A program made the translations under genes and the position numbers. Under the pieces are notes generated by a model that searched no databases, was not told where the DNA came from, and saw only the letters and a list, made by a program, of their open reading frames with translations. From Bacteroidota bacterium (GTDB lineage Bacteria; Spirochaetota; Spirochaetia; JABMQR01), in NCBI GenBank assembly GCA_013202335.1, contig JABMQR010000047.1, positions 1 through 30,370 on the forward strand: a stretch of 30,370 nt of DNA. Direction: 5' to 3'. Numbering within the stretch: position 1 is the first letter of the stretch; each line of letters starts with the position of its first letter. Shown in pieces: positions 17,204-25,087 of the stretch.

Positions 17204-18589
17204 ATGAAATATATGACAGCAGAGCCTTTCAGAATTAAAGTAGTTGAGCATATCAAAAAGACCACAAAGGCCGAACGGCTGAAGTGGCTGCAGGAGGCTC
17301 AGTACAATGCCTTTAGACTGAGGGCAGAAAATGTCTATATAGATTGTCTGACAGATAGCGGAACTTCAGCAATGAGCAGCAACCAGTGGTCAGCACTTAT
17401 GCTGGGAGATGAATCTTATGCAGGCTGTAAAAGTTTTTACCGGCTTGAAGAGTCGGTTCAGGATGTTTTCGGAATGCCTCATGTACAACCAACACATCAA
17501 GGTCGTGCCGCTGATTACATTATGGCAAAACTCTATTGCAGACCCGGCACCTATGCAATCGGAAATATGCACTTTGACACCTTCAGAGGAAATGCTGAGC
17601 TTTTAGGAGCACTTCCCGTGGACTATGCAATCGATGAAGGGTTTGATGCCGGCAGTGCCTACCACCCCTTTAAAGGAAATATGGATCTGAACAAAATGCA
17701 GAAGTTGATTGATGAGAAAGGTGCGGAGAAAATCTGCGTTGTCATCATAACAGTCACCTGCAACAACAATGGCGGACAGCCGGTATCAATGCAGAATATC
17801 AGAGAGACCAGTGAACTAGCCGGAAAATATAACATCCCTGTGGTCATTGATGCTGCAAGGCTCGCAGAAAATGCCTATTTTATTAAAAAGCGTGAAGCAG
17901 GATATGAGAACATATCAATCAAGGAAATTACCCGAGAAATGTTTTCATATTGTGAAACAGCAACTATGAGTTCGAAAAAAGACGGATTGGTTAATATCGG
18001 CGGTTTGTTTGTCTCCAGAAATAAGGACATATTTATACATGCTAATCAACTAGCTATAATACATGAAGGGTTCATCACCTACGGCGGTATGAGCGGACGT
18101 GATATGGAGGCATTAGCTGTTGGGCTGCAGGAAGCTTGTGATGTGCAGTATTTAGAGTACCGTATTGGTCAAGTGAAATATCTTGGCAACAAACTCAAGG
18201 AACGAAATATACCGATAATCACTCCAACCGGTGGGCATGGGGTATATGTTGACGGCAGTAAGTTTTTCCCCCATATCCCTCAACACCAATTTCCATCGCA
18301 GAGAATTGTCTGCGCACTTTATGAAGAGGCGGGAGTACGGGCTGTCGAGATTGGAGCATGTGCTTTTGGTTCCAAGGACAAAGAAACCGGTGAGCCGATC
18401 TGGCCGGAACTTGAATTGATGCGTATAGCCATTTCGCGAAGGGTATACACAAATTCACACTTAGATGTTATCGCAAATGCTTTAGGGGATATCTATGATA
18501 ACAGAGAATCTTATGCCGGTATGAAATTGGTTTACGAAGGCCCAGTCCTTGCACTTCGCCATTTTACTGCAGGATTTGCACTGCTGTAG
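17204..18589 (+). CDS. Tryptophanase / tyrosine phenol-lyase family PLP-dependent beta-eliminating lyase
   Basis: A 461-residue PLP enzyme that splits an amino acid into pyruvate, ammonia and a leaving group (indole from Trp or phenol from Tyr in known members). Numbering from the upstream ATG at 17201, visible sites are Y73 in GDESYAG, THQGR (98-102), D217 and R220 in VVIDAARLAENA, the PLP lysine K260 in MSSKKD, H346 in TGGHGVYV and the carboxylate-binding R414 in ISRRVYT. Two specificity positions look tryptophanase-like: D126 in HFDT (Thr in tyrosine phenol-lyase) and I384 in AVEIG (Arg in tyrosine phenol-lyase). MSSKKDGLVNIGG, by contrast, resembles tyrosine phenol-lyase. Two ATGs are adjacent; 17204 is 6 bases from GGAGG and 17201 only 3, so 17204 is preferred. 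It is a monocistronic unit with its own promoter and terminator. Confidence 0.92.
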   Translation: MKYMTAEPFRIKVVEHIKKTTKAERLKWLQEAQYNAFRLRAENVYIDCLTDSGTSAMSSNQWSALMLGDESYAGCKSFYRLEESVQDVFGMPHVQPTHQGRAADYIMAKLYCRPGTYAIGNMHFDTFRGNAELLGALPVDYAIDEGFDAGSAYHPFKGNMDLNKMQKLIDEKGAEKICVVIITVTCNNNGGQPVSMQNIRETSELAGKYNIPVVIDAARLAENAYFIKKREAGYENISIKEITREMFSYCETATMSSKKDGLVNIGGLFVSRNKDIFIHANQLAIIHEGFITYGGMSGRDMEALAVGLQEACDVQYLEYRIGQVKYLGNKLKERNIPIITPTGGHGVYVDGSKFFPHIPQHQFPSQRIVCALYEEAGVRAVEIGACAFGSKDKETGEPIWPELELMRIAISRRVYTNSHLDVIANALGDIYDNRESYAGMKLVYEGPVLALRHFTAGFALL

Positions 18590-18677
18590 CATCACTATCA
18601 ATAGAGAACACGGTTTTCATTAATGGACTTTTCTGAAAATCACTCTTATGATATAGTTCAATTATTGAATATCACAG

Positions 18678-18713
18678 CAGGATTATTCTTATTACAGTAA
18701 GAGAATAATCCTG
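18678..18713 (+). terminator. Terminator-like hairpin after the PLP-lyase gene
   Basis: Perfect 12-bp arms CAGGATTATTCT and AGAATAATCCTG with a 12-base loop that can pair further (CTTA/TAAG). It is followed by TCTGTTATTAAT, a poor U-tract. It probably ends the lyase transcript before the regulator gene. Confidence 0.6.
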
Positions 18714-18751
18714 TCTGTTATTAATAGGGTGAGGTGGTTTTTAGAAAATCG

Positions 18752-18772
18752 GAATAAAATAAAATTTTATTC
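18752..18772. promoter_or_regulatory. Candidate operator: perfect 9-3-9 palindrome before the regulator gene
   Basis: GAATAAAAT-AAA-ATTTTATTC, perfect over both 9-base arms, centred about 50 bases before the regulator's start codon. The position suits autoregulation by the YheO/DauR-type protein encoded immediately downstream. Confidence 0.45.
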
Positions 18773-18813
18773 TTTGATTTTGAAATTTTCTCATAGAGCT
18801 AAAGGGGACCTGC

Positions 18814-19455
18814 ATGAATACCTTACAATCCTACATTCCAATCTTGGATTTTCTCGGAGCTTATCTGGGACCGAATACAGAGATAAGCCTCTTCGACACC
18901 AGTAAAATCATCCATACCGTCAACTCAATCGATGATCTGAAAAAGGTAGGCATGGAGATTGAGGACCTGGAGCTCAAATTCATTACTGAGAAAGGCTGGG
19001 AGACACGAGATTGGGTAGTGAATTACCGCTCTCTTACCAAAGACAAAAAACAGCTTCGTTCCGCTACATACTTCATAAAATCAGCTGATAAAAAAAATCT
19101 TCTGGGGATGATCACCATCAACATGCTGGTCAATGACCTGATGGATATGAGAAGAGTACTCAACCTCCTGATAAATGGTTTTGACACAGAGGAAGTCGTC
19201 GAACACCATGAGCCGCGCTTTCTGGAAAGTTTCAACAACTCTTTTGAGGACTTGATGAACAATGTAATAAAAGAAGTTGTCAGCCGTTACAACATACCAC
19301 CAGATAGGCTTTCTGCTGAAGAGAAACTGCATATTGTACGGGTTCTTGACTCTAAAGGTACATTTCTGATTAAAGGTTCAGTTTCTGAAGTGGCAAAAAT
19401 ACTCAACAGCTCCGAGGCAACGATCTATCGTTATTTGAACCAGTTGTCTTCCTGA
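18814..19455 (+). CDS. YheO/DauR-type transcriptional regulator (PAS-like plus HTH)
   Basis: A 213-residue DNA-binding regulator. The N-terminal part (about 1-115) is the YheO-like PAS domain: LDFLGAYLGPNTEISLFD is the usual opening and LLGMITIN the usual closing strand. The C-terminal part (about 160-213) is the DauR-type helix-turn-helix: LSAEEKLHIVRVLDSKG, then IKGSVSEVAKILNSSEATIYRYL. Family members sense small metabolites; DauR controls D-arginine catabolism. AAAGGGGAC lies before the ATG. It sits directly downstream of the PLP-lyase gene on the same strand, so it most likely controls that gene and perhaps the divergent peptide-import run. The stop is only 18 bases from the end of the convergent kinase gene, with no terminator between them. 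Confidence 0.88.
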   Translation: MNTLQSYIPILDFLGAYLGPNTEISLFDTSKIIHTVNSIDDLKKVGMEIEDLELKFITEKGWETRDWVVNYRSLTKDKKQLRSATYFIKSADKKNLLGMITINMLVNDLMDMRRVLNLLINGFDTEEVVEHHEPRFLESFNNSFEDLMNNVIKEVVSRYNIPPDRLSAEEKLHIVRVLDSKGTFLIKGSVSEVAKILNSSEATIYRYLNQLSS

Positions 19456-19473
19456 TATTTTTCACACATCCTC

Positions 19474-20568
19474 TTAATTGAACTGAGGATTCTTTGGCTG
19501 TTTTTGTTTCCCTCTATAGATATCACCAATTTCATTATAATCAACCCAACCCTCTTCAATAACAAGAGTCATCAATCGCTTGAAACGAGCGCTCCAATCA
19601 TCTCTAATCCCATCATACACTTCAAAATAGGATTCTGACAGCTCCAGCACACGACAGGCAGTTAACAGATTCTCCAATCGGATATTGTTCATATTTGTGC
19701 GGTCATACACACCTCCAGCACTATAGAAGCCATCAAAGAAAGCTTTCTCAGCCATGATAAATGTATCCTGATCAAAGTAGTTGAAAAGAAAAAACTTCAG
19801 ACCATAAAACTCCAGTGCAGGATGAGCTGCCTGGCAGGACTCCAGATCAAAATATCCGGTTGGACGTCCTTCTTCATCAACCAATAGGTTTGTACCATGC
19901 ATATCAGTCAACACCAGAACCGGAGATACGGTTGATGAGAATAATTCAGTTCGAAGTTCTGCAAACTCTGAAAAAAACCACTTACTAATATGCTTTGATT
20001 CTTTTGGGGTAAAGACTTTTCTTCGCTCAGCCCGTGCGAGCCTCATAGCCAGAACCGCTTTGAAACGATCAGCAAAGTTATCAAACCCTTCAGGCAATAT
20101 TGTATTTTCAGTCATAATATCGCCGAAGCTTGGAAAAGTGACTCTTTGTGCTTTGGCAATATCCTCTCCCAAAAATTTGAGTGACAGCAGAAATGCTTTT
20201 CGGGAATAGTTGGTTGATGCCATATACTCTGCCCAAATCTTCCCAGGAAGGTGTTCGACTAATAAAAAGATATATTCATCTGTTTTCACCGTATCCAAAA
20301 TCTCCGGAGCAGGTAGCCCTGCCCTGTTTCGCACTATTGAATAGAGCGCCGTCTCCCTTTCCAGCGTAAGCAATCCGTTGAAAAGAGTGTCTCGTTTCTC
20401 CGTTGAACCAGCTGAAATAATAGTTTTTTTAAACTTCGCTATCGCCAATCTCCCATCACCCAGAACGACCCGGAATACAAAGTGATTTGATCCTTCGGGA
20501 ATATAGACCACCGATTTGGGATCATGTCCATGATTTTGTAATATTTCATAGGCTCTTTTCTCTGTCAT
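19474..20568 (-). CDS. APH-fold phosphotransferase (aminoglycoside phosphotransferase/choline kinase superfamily)
   Basis: A 364-residue protein-kinase-like small-molecule kinase. The ATP-binding N-lobe shows EGSNHFVFRVVLGDG (25-39) and an AIAKFK lysine strand (42-47). The catalytic loop is LTDMHGTNLL with D222 and N227, and the metal-binding Asp is D241 in YFDLES. Compared with the usual HGDLHPGN the leading His-Gly is Leu-Thr, an unusual but tolerated variation. The start at 20568 is chosen because AGGAG lies 7 bases upstream; two ATGs further upstream (20631, 20592) lack any ribosome site. A strong promoter at 20772-20801 implies a leader of nearly 200 bases. The substrate is unknown; aminoglycosides, sugars, choline and homoserine are all precedents in the superfamily. 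No resistance role is implied by context. Confidence 0.8.
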   Translation of the reverse strand: MTEKRAYEILQNHGHDPKSVVYIPEGSNHFVFRVVLGDGRLAIAKFKKTIISAGSTEKRDTLFNGLLTLERETALYSIVRNRAGLPAPEILDTVKTDEYIFLLVEHLPGKIWAEYMASTNYSRKAFLLSLKFLGEDIAKAQRVTFPSFGDIMTENTILPEGFDNFADRFKAVLAMRLARAERRKVFTPKESKHISKWFFSEFAELRTELFSSTVSPVLVLTDMHGTNLLVDEEGRPTGYFDLESCQAAHPALEFYGLKFFLFNYFDQDTFIMAEKAFFDGFYSAGGVYDRTNMNNIRLENLLTACRVLELSESYFEVYDGIRDDWSARFKRLMTLVIEEGWVDYNEIGDIYRGKQKQPKNPQFN

Positions 20569-20748
20569 CTCTGGACTCCTGGCATATTCCATTATCTGAT
20601 TAATCGACTTGGAATGAGAATTTTTTATCATAAATACATATAGTCTTGTAATAATACAGTTTTTTCACAATTATTAATGGCAAAAATATAATATATATTT
20701 TGTTTTTGTATATGCATTTACATTATACTACTCGTTAAGTGCAAAAAA

Positions 20749-20763
20749 ATAGTTTAAAACTAT
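20749..20763. promoter_or_regulatory. Palindrome at the predicted transcription start of the kinase gene
   Basis: ATAGTTT-A-AAACTAT, a perfect 7-1-7 inverted repeat starting just after the predicted start of transcription from the leftward promoter. On the minus strand it is followed by TTTTTTT. It could be a repressor site; as RNA the stem is very weak, so early termination is less likely. Confidence 0.4.
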
Positions 20764-20771
20764 ATCACATA

Positions 20772-20801
20772 ATTATAATAATTATTTATCACTCAAGTCA
20801 A
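20772..20801 (-). promoter_or_regulatory. Near-consensus sigma-70 promoter for the APH-fold kinase gene
   Basis: Read on the minus strand: TTGACT (20801-20796), 18-base spacer, TATAAT (20777-20772). The predicted transcription start is about 20765, leaving a leader of about 195 bases before the start codon at 20568. Confidence 0.7.
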
Positions 20802-20866
20802 TAGTTTATTATAACGCAGAGGAGAATTAATAACTGTTTCAGATAATTTTCAAGAGGATCCAACTG

Positions 20867-23293
20867 CTATTCCTCAATGGCAATATCCAAACTATTTTCC
20901 TGATTTGGTGTTATGGTCTCGATGAGGGAATACTTCCGGGTTCGTTTTCGTACTCTCCTCTTCTCTATTGCACGCTGTGTTCCAATCCACAGAATAACTC
21001 CTGAAGGGAGAATAAACAGTGTTGCCAGTAATGTATTCATTAAAGCAAGTGAAATCAGCAGTCCGAAATATCTGATCGGGATAAAGCTGGCCAAAGTAAG
21101 TACCAGAAGCCCCCCAATTATTGAGAAAGTAGTAAGCATTATCGGGCGGCCGGTTAGTTCAATCGTCCTTTTTACGGCCGGAAGCAAGCTTCCTGAGCGA
21201 TTAAAATAGAGTGTCTTAAAACGCAGGATAAAATGGACTGCATCATCTATACCTACCCCTATAGTAACACTGGCAAATGCAATGGTGACCATATCAAAAG
21301 GGATTTTTAAAAGAAACATGAAAATGTAATTTGTCATTATACCGAATAGTATCGGCAGTAAGGCCAGTACCCCAAACTTAAATGATCTGAATGTGACCCA
21401 GGCTATGATTAGCACAACTAGTAATGATACAAGGGTTGAATTACGCTGATCACTCTCAATGAGCTCACTCAAGGCAATAAATCTCCTGCTTTGCCCCCAA
21501 ATAGTATAACTGCATCCTTCAGGGAGAAATTGTGCATAGGTTTCTATTGCAGAGATTACAGATTGTGAATCCTGGAGATCAGAGAGTCGTTCCTCTGTTG
21601 GACTGACATACCTGAATGCAGTGGTAATCCGGTTTGCATCATTATCAATTATGAGAGAAAGGTCTTTGTTTCCCAACTCATTCTGTGACATCAGACCAAT
21701 GTAGCGTGAGAGCAGTATGATGAGTCCTGCTGAATCAGGTATTTCATCACTATCCGTCATGATTTTATTCAAGAATCTTATATAGGATGAAAATGAGAGT
21801 ATATGAGATAGTTCAGGAACATTATTCCTCATGGCTGATTCAAAAGCATCAACCTGGCGTAAATTTTCAGGATCAAGAAAATATTTTGAAGAAGCCTCAG
21901 GTGCATCAATGGTAATATAGATGGCATCAAGGCCACCTACCTTCTGAATCATTTTTTTCAATCCAACAATTGCTGTATCATCATCTGGAAAATACTGTAC
22001 ATAACTTGTCTCAAAAGTAACCCGTGGATATGCATAGACAAATCCGGCTATCGTAATAAAAAACACTGCAAGAAAATAGGGCCACCTTCTAACCACAACC
22101 CCGGCCAGAAATTTTATAAATTGTGAAACCCTGCCTTTTACCAGCATTGTATACTGTTTCTGGTTAGGGTTTGGCAATCTGGAAAGCACTGCAGGAAGGT
22201 AAAAAAGCGTCAGTACTACACAAATAAAAATCCCGAATGATGTCGATATCCCAAATTGTCTGAATTCGTGAATACGTGTTGCCATGAGACTGAGAAAGCC
22301 TGCTATGGTGGTCAGTCCGGCTATTACGACTGTTTTGTTGATATGACAAACCGCATCAAGTATCCACTCTTTTCCTGTACAGCTCATCTTTTTTGGGTGT
22401 GTACGAAAATATTCATTTAAGAGATGTATGCTGTAGGAACTTCCGAGTGTTAGTACCAGCGGTGGGGTGATAATGTTTATTATTGTTAGTTCATAGCCAA
22501 GCAGGGAAACAATCCCAAGGCACCATATAGTTCCGAACACTACTACGGACATAGGGAGAATTACTGCACGCTTGGCTCTGAAGCTGATATAGTAGATAAA
22601 CATTATTATCAGGAAGCAGACTGCCAGCAGTTGGATAAGGTCTTTCTGCAAATAATACATGATTCGATCAGTGAAGACTCCTGATCCGTTTAGTGATATT
22701 TCTGCATATTGTTCCAGGGGTTTAAAAAGTTCAGCCAGCTCCTTCATCTGTTTAGGATTGCCCTCTGCAAGTACTTTTGAAGGGAAATAGAGCAGAAGTG
22801 ATCTGCCGTCCTCTGATATTATAAGATTCCTGGCTGTATCATCATTTAGCAGTTTTTCTTTCAGAAGGTCCCCGTCTTCACGGGTCCACGGTTCACCTTC
22901 TCTAACGATGTTCATTGGGGTAACAGAGAGTCTTGTGCCTTTCTTCACTGCAGTGATTAGAGAGAATGGATGTATTCCTTTCCCAATATTGGTGTAAGCT
23001 TCAACTTCTGCGACTATATCCTGCATTAAATCCAGGCTTTCGGGTGAAAAGAGATCATCACCTTCCAGAAGTACAATAAAATTATCCGTGAAATCACCAT
23101 TTCCATATAACTCCAGAAAATCAATGTTACTCTGATCATCGGGAGGAAGCAGGGAGTTGAAGTCCGGGTTTAGTTTTGTCTGCATAGCAAAGAAGGCAAA
23201 AAACATTGTCAAAAAAAGTGTTACCAATATCACGGCAAGGGAGTGATCCTGAGAAAATTCTACGCATGTATAAAAAATGGTTTTCTTCTTCAA
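20867..23293 (-). CDS. MMPL/RND-type membrane transporter
   Basis: An 808-residue inner-membrane protein with the two-fold RND/MMPL plan: one N-terminal helix, a large extracytoplasmic domain (about residues 38-205), five helices, then the same pattern again (helix near 405, domain about 420-630, five helices). The second half has VTIGVGIDDAVHFILRF, with the acidic pair typical of proton-coupled members; the matching segment in the first half is TLGSSYSIHLLNEYF. At about 800 residues it belongs to the MMPL/HpnN-like group, which moves lipids or hydrophobic molecules, rather than the 1000-residue AcrB group. The start is a TTG: an in-frame TGA lies two codons upstream, and the next ATG would remove the first helix. 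The GAAGG site is 11 bases away. It is divergent from the sugar-activation operon. Confidence 0.85.
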   Translation of the reverse strand: MKKKTIFYTCVEFSQDHSLAVILVTLFLTMFFAFFAMQTKLNPDFNSLLPPDDQSNIDFLELYGNGDFTDNFIVLLEGDDLFSPESLDLMQDIVAEVEAYTNIGKGIHPFSLITAVKKGTRLSVTPMNIVREGEPWTREDGDLLKEKLLNDDTARNLIISEDGRSLLLYFPSKVLAEGNPKQMKELAELFKPLEQYAEISLNGSGVFTDRIMYYLQKDLIQLLAVCFLIIMFIYYISFRAKRAVILPMSVVVFGTIWCLGIVSLLGYELTIINIITPPLVLTLGSSYSIHLLNEYFRTHPKKMSCTGKEWILDAVCHINKTVVIAGLTTIAGFLSLMATRIHEFRQFGISTSFGIFICVVLTLFYLPAVLSRLPNPNQKQYTMLVKGRVSQFIKFLAGVVVRRWPYFLAVFFITIAGFVYAYPRVTFETSYVQYFPDDDTAIVGLKKMIQKVGGLDAIYITIDAPEASSKYFLDPENLRQVDAFESAMRNNVPELSHILSFSSYIRFLNKIMTDSDEIPDSAGLIILLSRYIGLMSQNELGNKDLSLIIDNDANRITTAFRYVSPTEERLSDLQDSQSVISAIETYAQFLPEGCSYTIWGQSRRFIALSELIESDQRNSTLVSLLVVLIIAWVTFRSFKFGVLALLPILFGIMTNYIFMFLLKIPFDMVTIAFASVTIGVGIDDAVHFILRFKTLYFNRSGSLLPAVKRTIELTGRPIMLTTFSIIGGLLVLTLASFIPIRYFGLLISLALMNTLLATLFILPSGVILWIGTQRAIEKRRVRKRTRKYSLIETITPNQENSLDIAIEE

Positions 23294-23444
23294 CTTTCAA
23301 TTACCTTCAATGTTCCGGAAAATGCCTGTATATCCTTTATATCCGAAAATGAATGATTTGTGCAGAAAATTTTGTTGTTTTTCAATGCCTTTCTACTTAC
23401 ATCAACAATAAAGACAGAAGGATGTTACATACAATCATATTTAT

Positions 23445-23464
23445 AGTGATACGATCATTGGGGA
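23445..23464 (+). repeat. Dispersed intergenic repeat, copy 3
   Basis: AGTGATACGATCATTGGGGA, preceded by TTTAT. It continues as GAATACCC, which parallels the GAACTACC that follows copy 4. It differs from the core mainly at ATC in place of AGA. Confidence 0.55.
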
Positions 23465-23573
23465 GAATACCCACGCAATTCTTTTTTTATATAACGAATA
23501 ATTATCCTTTTTTGCATATATTATTTCCTCATCTCGAAAACAGTACTTTTACATAACCCCAGCCGGGATTCTT

Positions 23574-23611
23574 AGGTAGTTCTCCCCTATTCTTCGTCTC
23601 ACTACCTTTTT
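23574..23611 (+). terminator. Terminator-like hairpin spanning repeat copy 4
   Basis: AGGTAGT (23574-23580) and ACTACCT (23601-23607) enclose 20 bases and are followed by TTTT. No rightward gene ends here, so it would either terminate a small transcript arising to the left, or be a structural part of the repeat. Confidence 0.4.
23583..23603 (-). repeat. Dispersed intergenic repeat, copy 4
   Basis: On the minus strand: AGTGAGACGAAGAATA followed by GGGGA, one base longer than the core. With copy 3 it forms an inverted pair about 160 bases end to end. Confidence 0.6.
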
Positions 23612-23817
23612 GTCACAAAACAGTTGTCTTTTCTTCAATGAAATAGTAGTCTTAGACAAGGTAACTTAACAAACTTTTCTGGGGATTATCACAAATATTT
23701 ACTCCGGTTTTCCATTAATGGGATTACTATACAGAGTGAAATACATCAAGCTGGTACACGTGTTGGACAGAGAATTTTTCTTTGCATAAAGTCATTTTCC
23801 ATAGCGGAATTCTGCTG

Positions 23818-23847
23818 TTGACGCTCAATCAAGTCCCTGATTATGTA
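23818..23847 (+). promoter_or_regulatory. Probable promoter of the sugar-activation operon
   Basis: TTGACG (23818-23823), 18-base spacer, TATGTA (23842-23847). Predicted transcription start about 23855, some 60 bases before the ATG at 23918. Confidence 0.5.
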
Positions 23848-23917
23848 ACGAAAAGCAATAAAGTTAGTTTAAGTTATAGATTATCACCCAAAATTGAGAT
23901 ATAAACATTTAGTACTG

Positions 23918-25087
23918 ATGAGAAAACTACAGCGCTACAGATATTCAATAAAAAAAGCCTCTCGATTTTTTACAAACATGGTGCTGAATGCCGCCCAAAG
24001 CTATATACTGAATTTTTTCCGGTTTACTGAAATTCACAATGATCTGGGAGCCAGTTCAACATCAATTAAACGACGCAGAACTCAAATAATTAAAAAAGCA
24101 ATTACCCCTGATGCAGAGATCAAGCTGGCTAACGAGGTGGGATGGATTCGTGAATTTTCCAAAGGTGAAGCGAGGGAATTTCTTCCGGTAGTTAAGGATT
24201 TCAGTCTGGAACCGGGTAATACTTTTTATACCATGACCTACTATAATATGCCGAATTTCAGGAAAATCATACTCAACAACATGAGTACATTTTATTTTCT
24301 GGAAAAACGGGTGGACTTCCTCCTTCGGCTGCAGACAGAAGTTTTTCATTCCGCATATCCATCGATAAAACCGGAAGAGGATTATTTCAAAAAAGTTTAT
24401 GAAAAGAAATTCTTTGACCGAATTGCGAAGGGCTGTGAAATTGAGCCGGAAATCTGCGAAATAGTTAATGCAGACAGCATTAATATTAATAAAAAAAGAC
24501 TTATAGGCTGCAAACCTCTGTTCTCAGCAATCGCAGCAGATGAAGCAATACGATCAACACTCATTCCGGAAGAGTTGTGTATTTCTCATGGAGATCTGCA
24601 CTGTAATAATATATTATGCGGTATCCCCGTTTACCATATAAAGCTGCTGGACTGCCGGGGTAAAAATTCTGACGGATCCTACTACTTTGACCCGGCGTAT
24701 GATATTGGAAAACTCTATCATGATTTTCATGGTCTCTATTCATTAATAGAAAAACACATGTTCACAATAGAAACAAATAGGAAAAATAGTATCGACTATT
24801 CCTTCAGCATGCATAAATCAGTCGTTACATTTGGAAAACTTTATAACCATACAAGAAAGCAGGTTGATGTTAAATACGCTCGGTATGGTGATGTAAATTA
24901 TCGGGCTGATTTTACCGAGGCTATGCTCTTTTTAACAATGATTATATTTCATTTCAGTAATTTCAACGAAGGCCTGCTCTGCCTGACCCGCGGGATTGAG
25001 TTCCTGAATAACTGGGCAGAAAAATATCATCCGAAATTCTATGCTGCATTACAAGAAAAAACATTTGGTAATGGAGCTGAAAAGTGA
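23918..25087 (+). CDS. APH-fold sugar kinase-like phosphotransferase
   Basis: A 389-residue kinase of the APH/choline-kinase superfamily, first of three coupled genes. The catalytic loop is ISHGDLHCNNIL (D226, N231) and the metal-binding motif is LLDCRG (D245), followed by FDPAYDIGKLYHDFHGLY. This 'LDxRG...YDxGKL.H' pattern is typical of kinases paired with sugar nucleotidyltransferases in polysaccharide and glycolipid clusters, and differs from choline kinases. The first 50 residues are basic and hydrophobic, so membrane contact is possible. The start is uncertain: neither this ATG nor a TTG 24 bases upstream (23894) has a ribosome site. The end overlaps the next gene as GTGA. The likely reaction is phosphorylation of a sugar at C1 (by analogy with AmgK), which I infer from the neighbours. 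Confidence 0.78.
   Translation: MRKLQRYRYSIKKASRFFTNMVLNAAQSYILNFFRFTEIHNDLGASSTSIKRRRTQIIKKAITPDAEIKLANEVGWIREFSKGEAREFLPVVKDFSLEPGNTFYTMTYYNMPNFRKIILNNMSTFYFLEKRVDFLLRLQTEVFHSAYPSIKPEEDYFKKVYEKKFFDRIAKGCEIEPEICEIVNADSININKKRLIGCKPLFSAIAADEAIRSTLIPEELCISHGDLHCNNILCGIPVYHIKLLDCRGKNSDGSYYFDPAYDIGKLYHDFHGLYSLIEKHMFTIETNRKNSIDYSFSMHKSVVTFGKLYNHTRKQVDVKYARYGDVNYRADFTEAMLFLTMIIFHFSNFNEGLLCLTRGIEFLNNWAEKYHPKFYAALQEKTFGNGAEK

Larger units (their letters stand above)
23294..23917. other. Long divergent intergenic region with an inverted repeat pair
   Basis: About 600 bases with no convincing gene between the leftward transporter and the rightward kinase operon. It holds copies 3 and 4 of the dispersed repeat facing each other, a terminator-like hairpin at copy 4 and a probable rightward promoter at 23818-23847. 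No match to a riboswitch I know was recognised. Confidence 0.55.

Noticed and set aside
343..18589. A kynurenine/tryptophan degradation cluster, from the formamidase-family and tryptophanase-family genes.
   Set aside because: The two genes are about 16 kb apart in separate units, tryptophan dioxygenase and kynureninase are absent, and both families have many non-tryptophan substrates.
19474..20568. Aminoglycoside resistance gene.
   Set aside because: The APH fold is shared by many metabolic kinases, the catalytic loop is atypical, and nothing nearby indicates a resistance or mobile context.
20818..20840. GAGGAG on the plus strand resembling a ribosome binding site for a small gene.
   Set aside because: No ATG, GTG or TTG at suitable spacing opens a reading frame; it overlaps only the 3' side of the leftward transporter gene.
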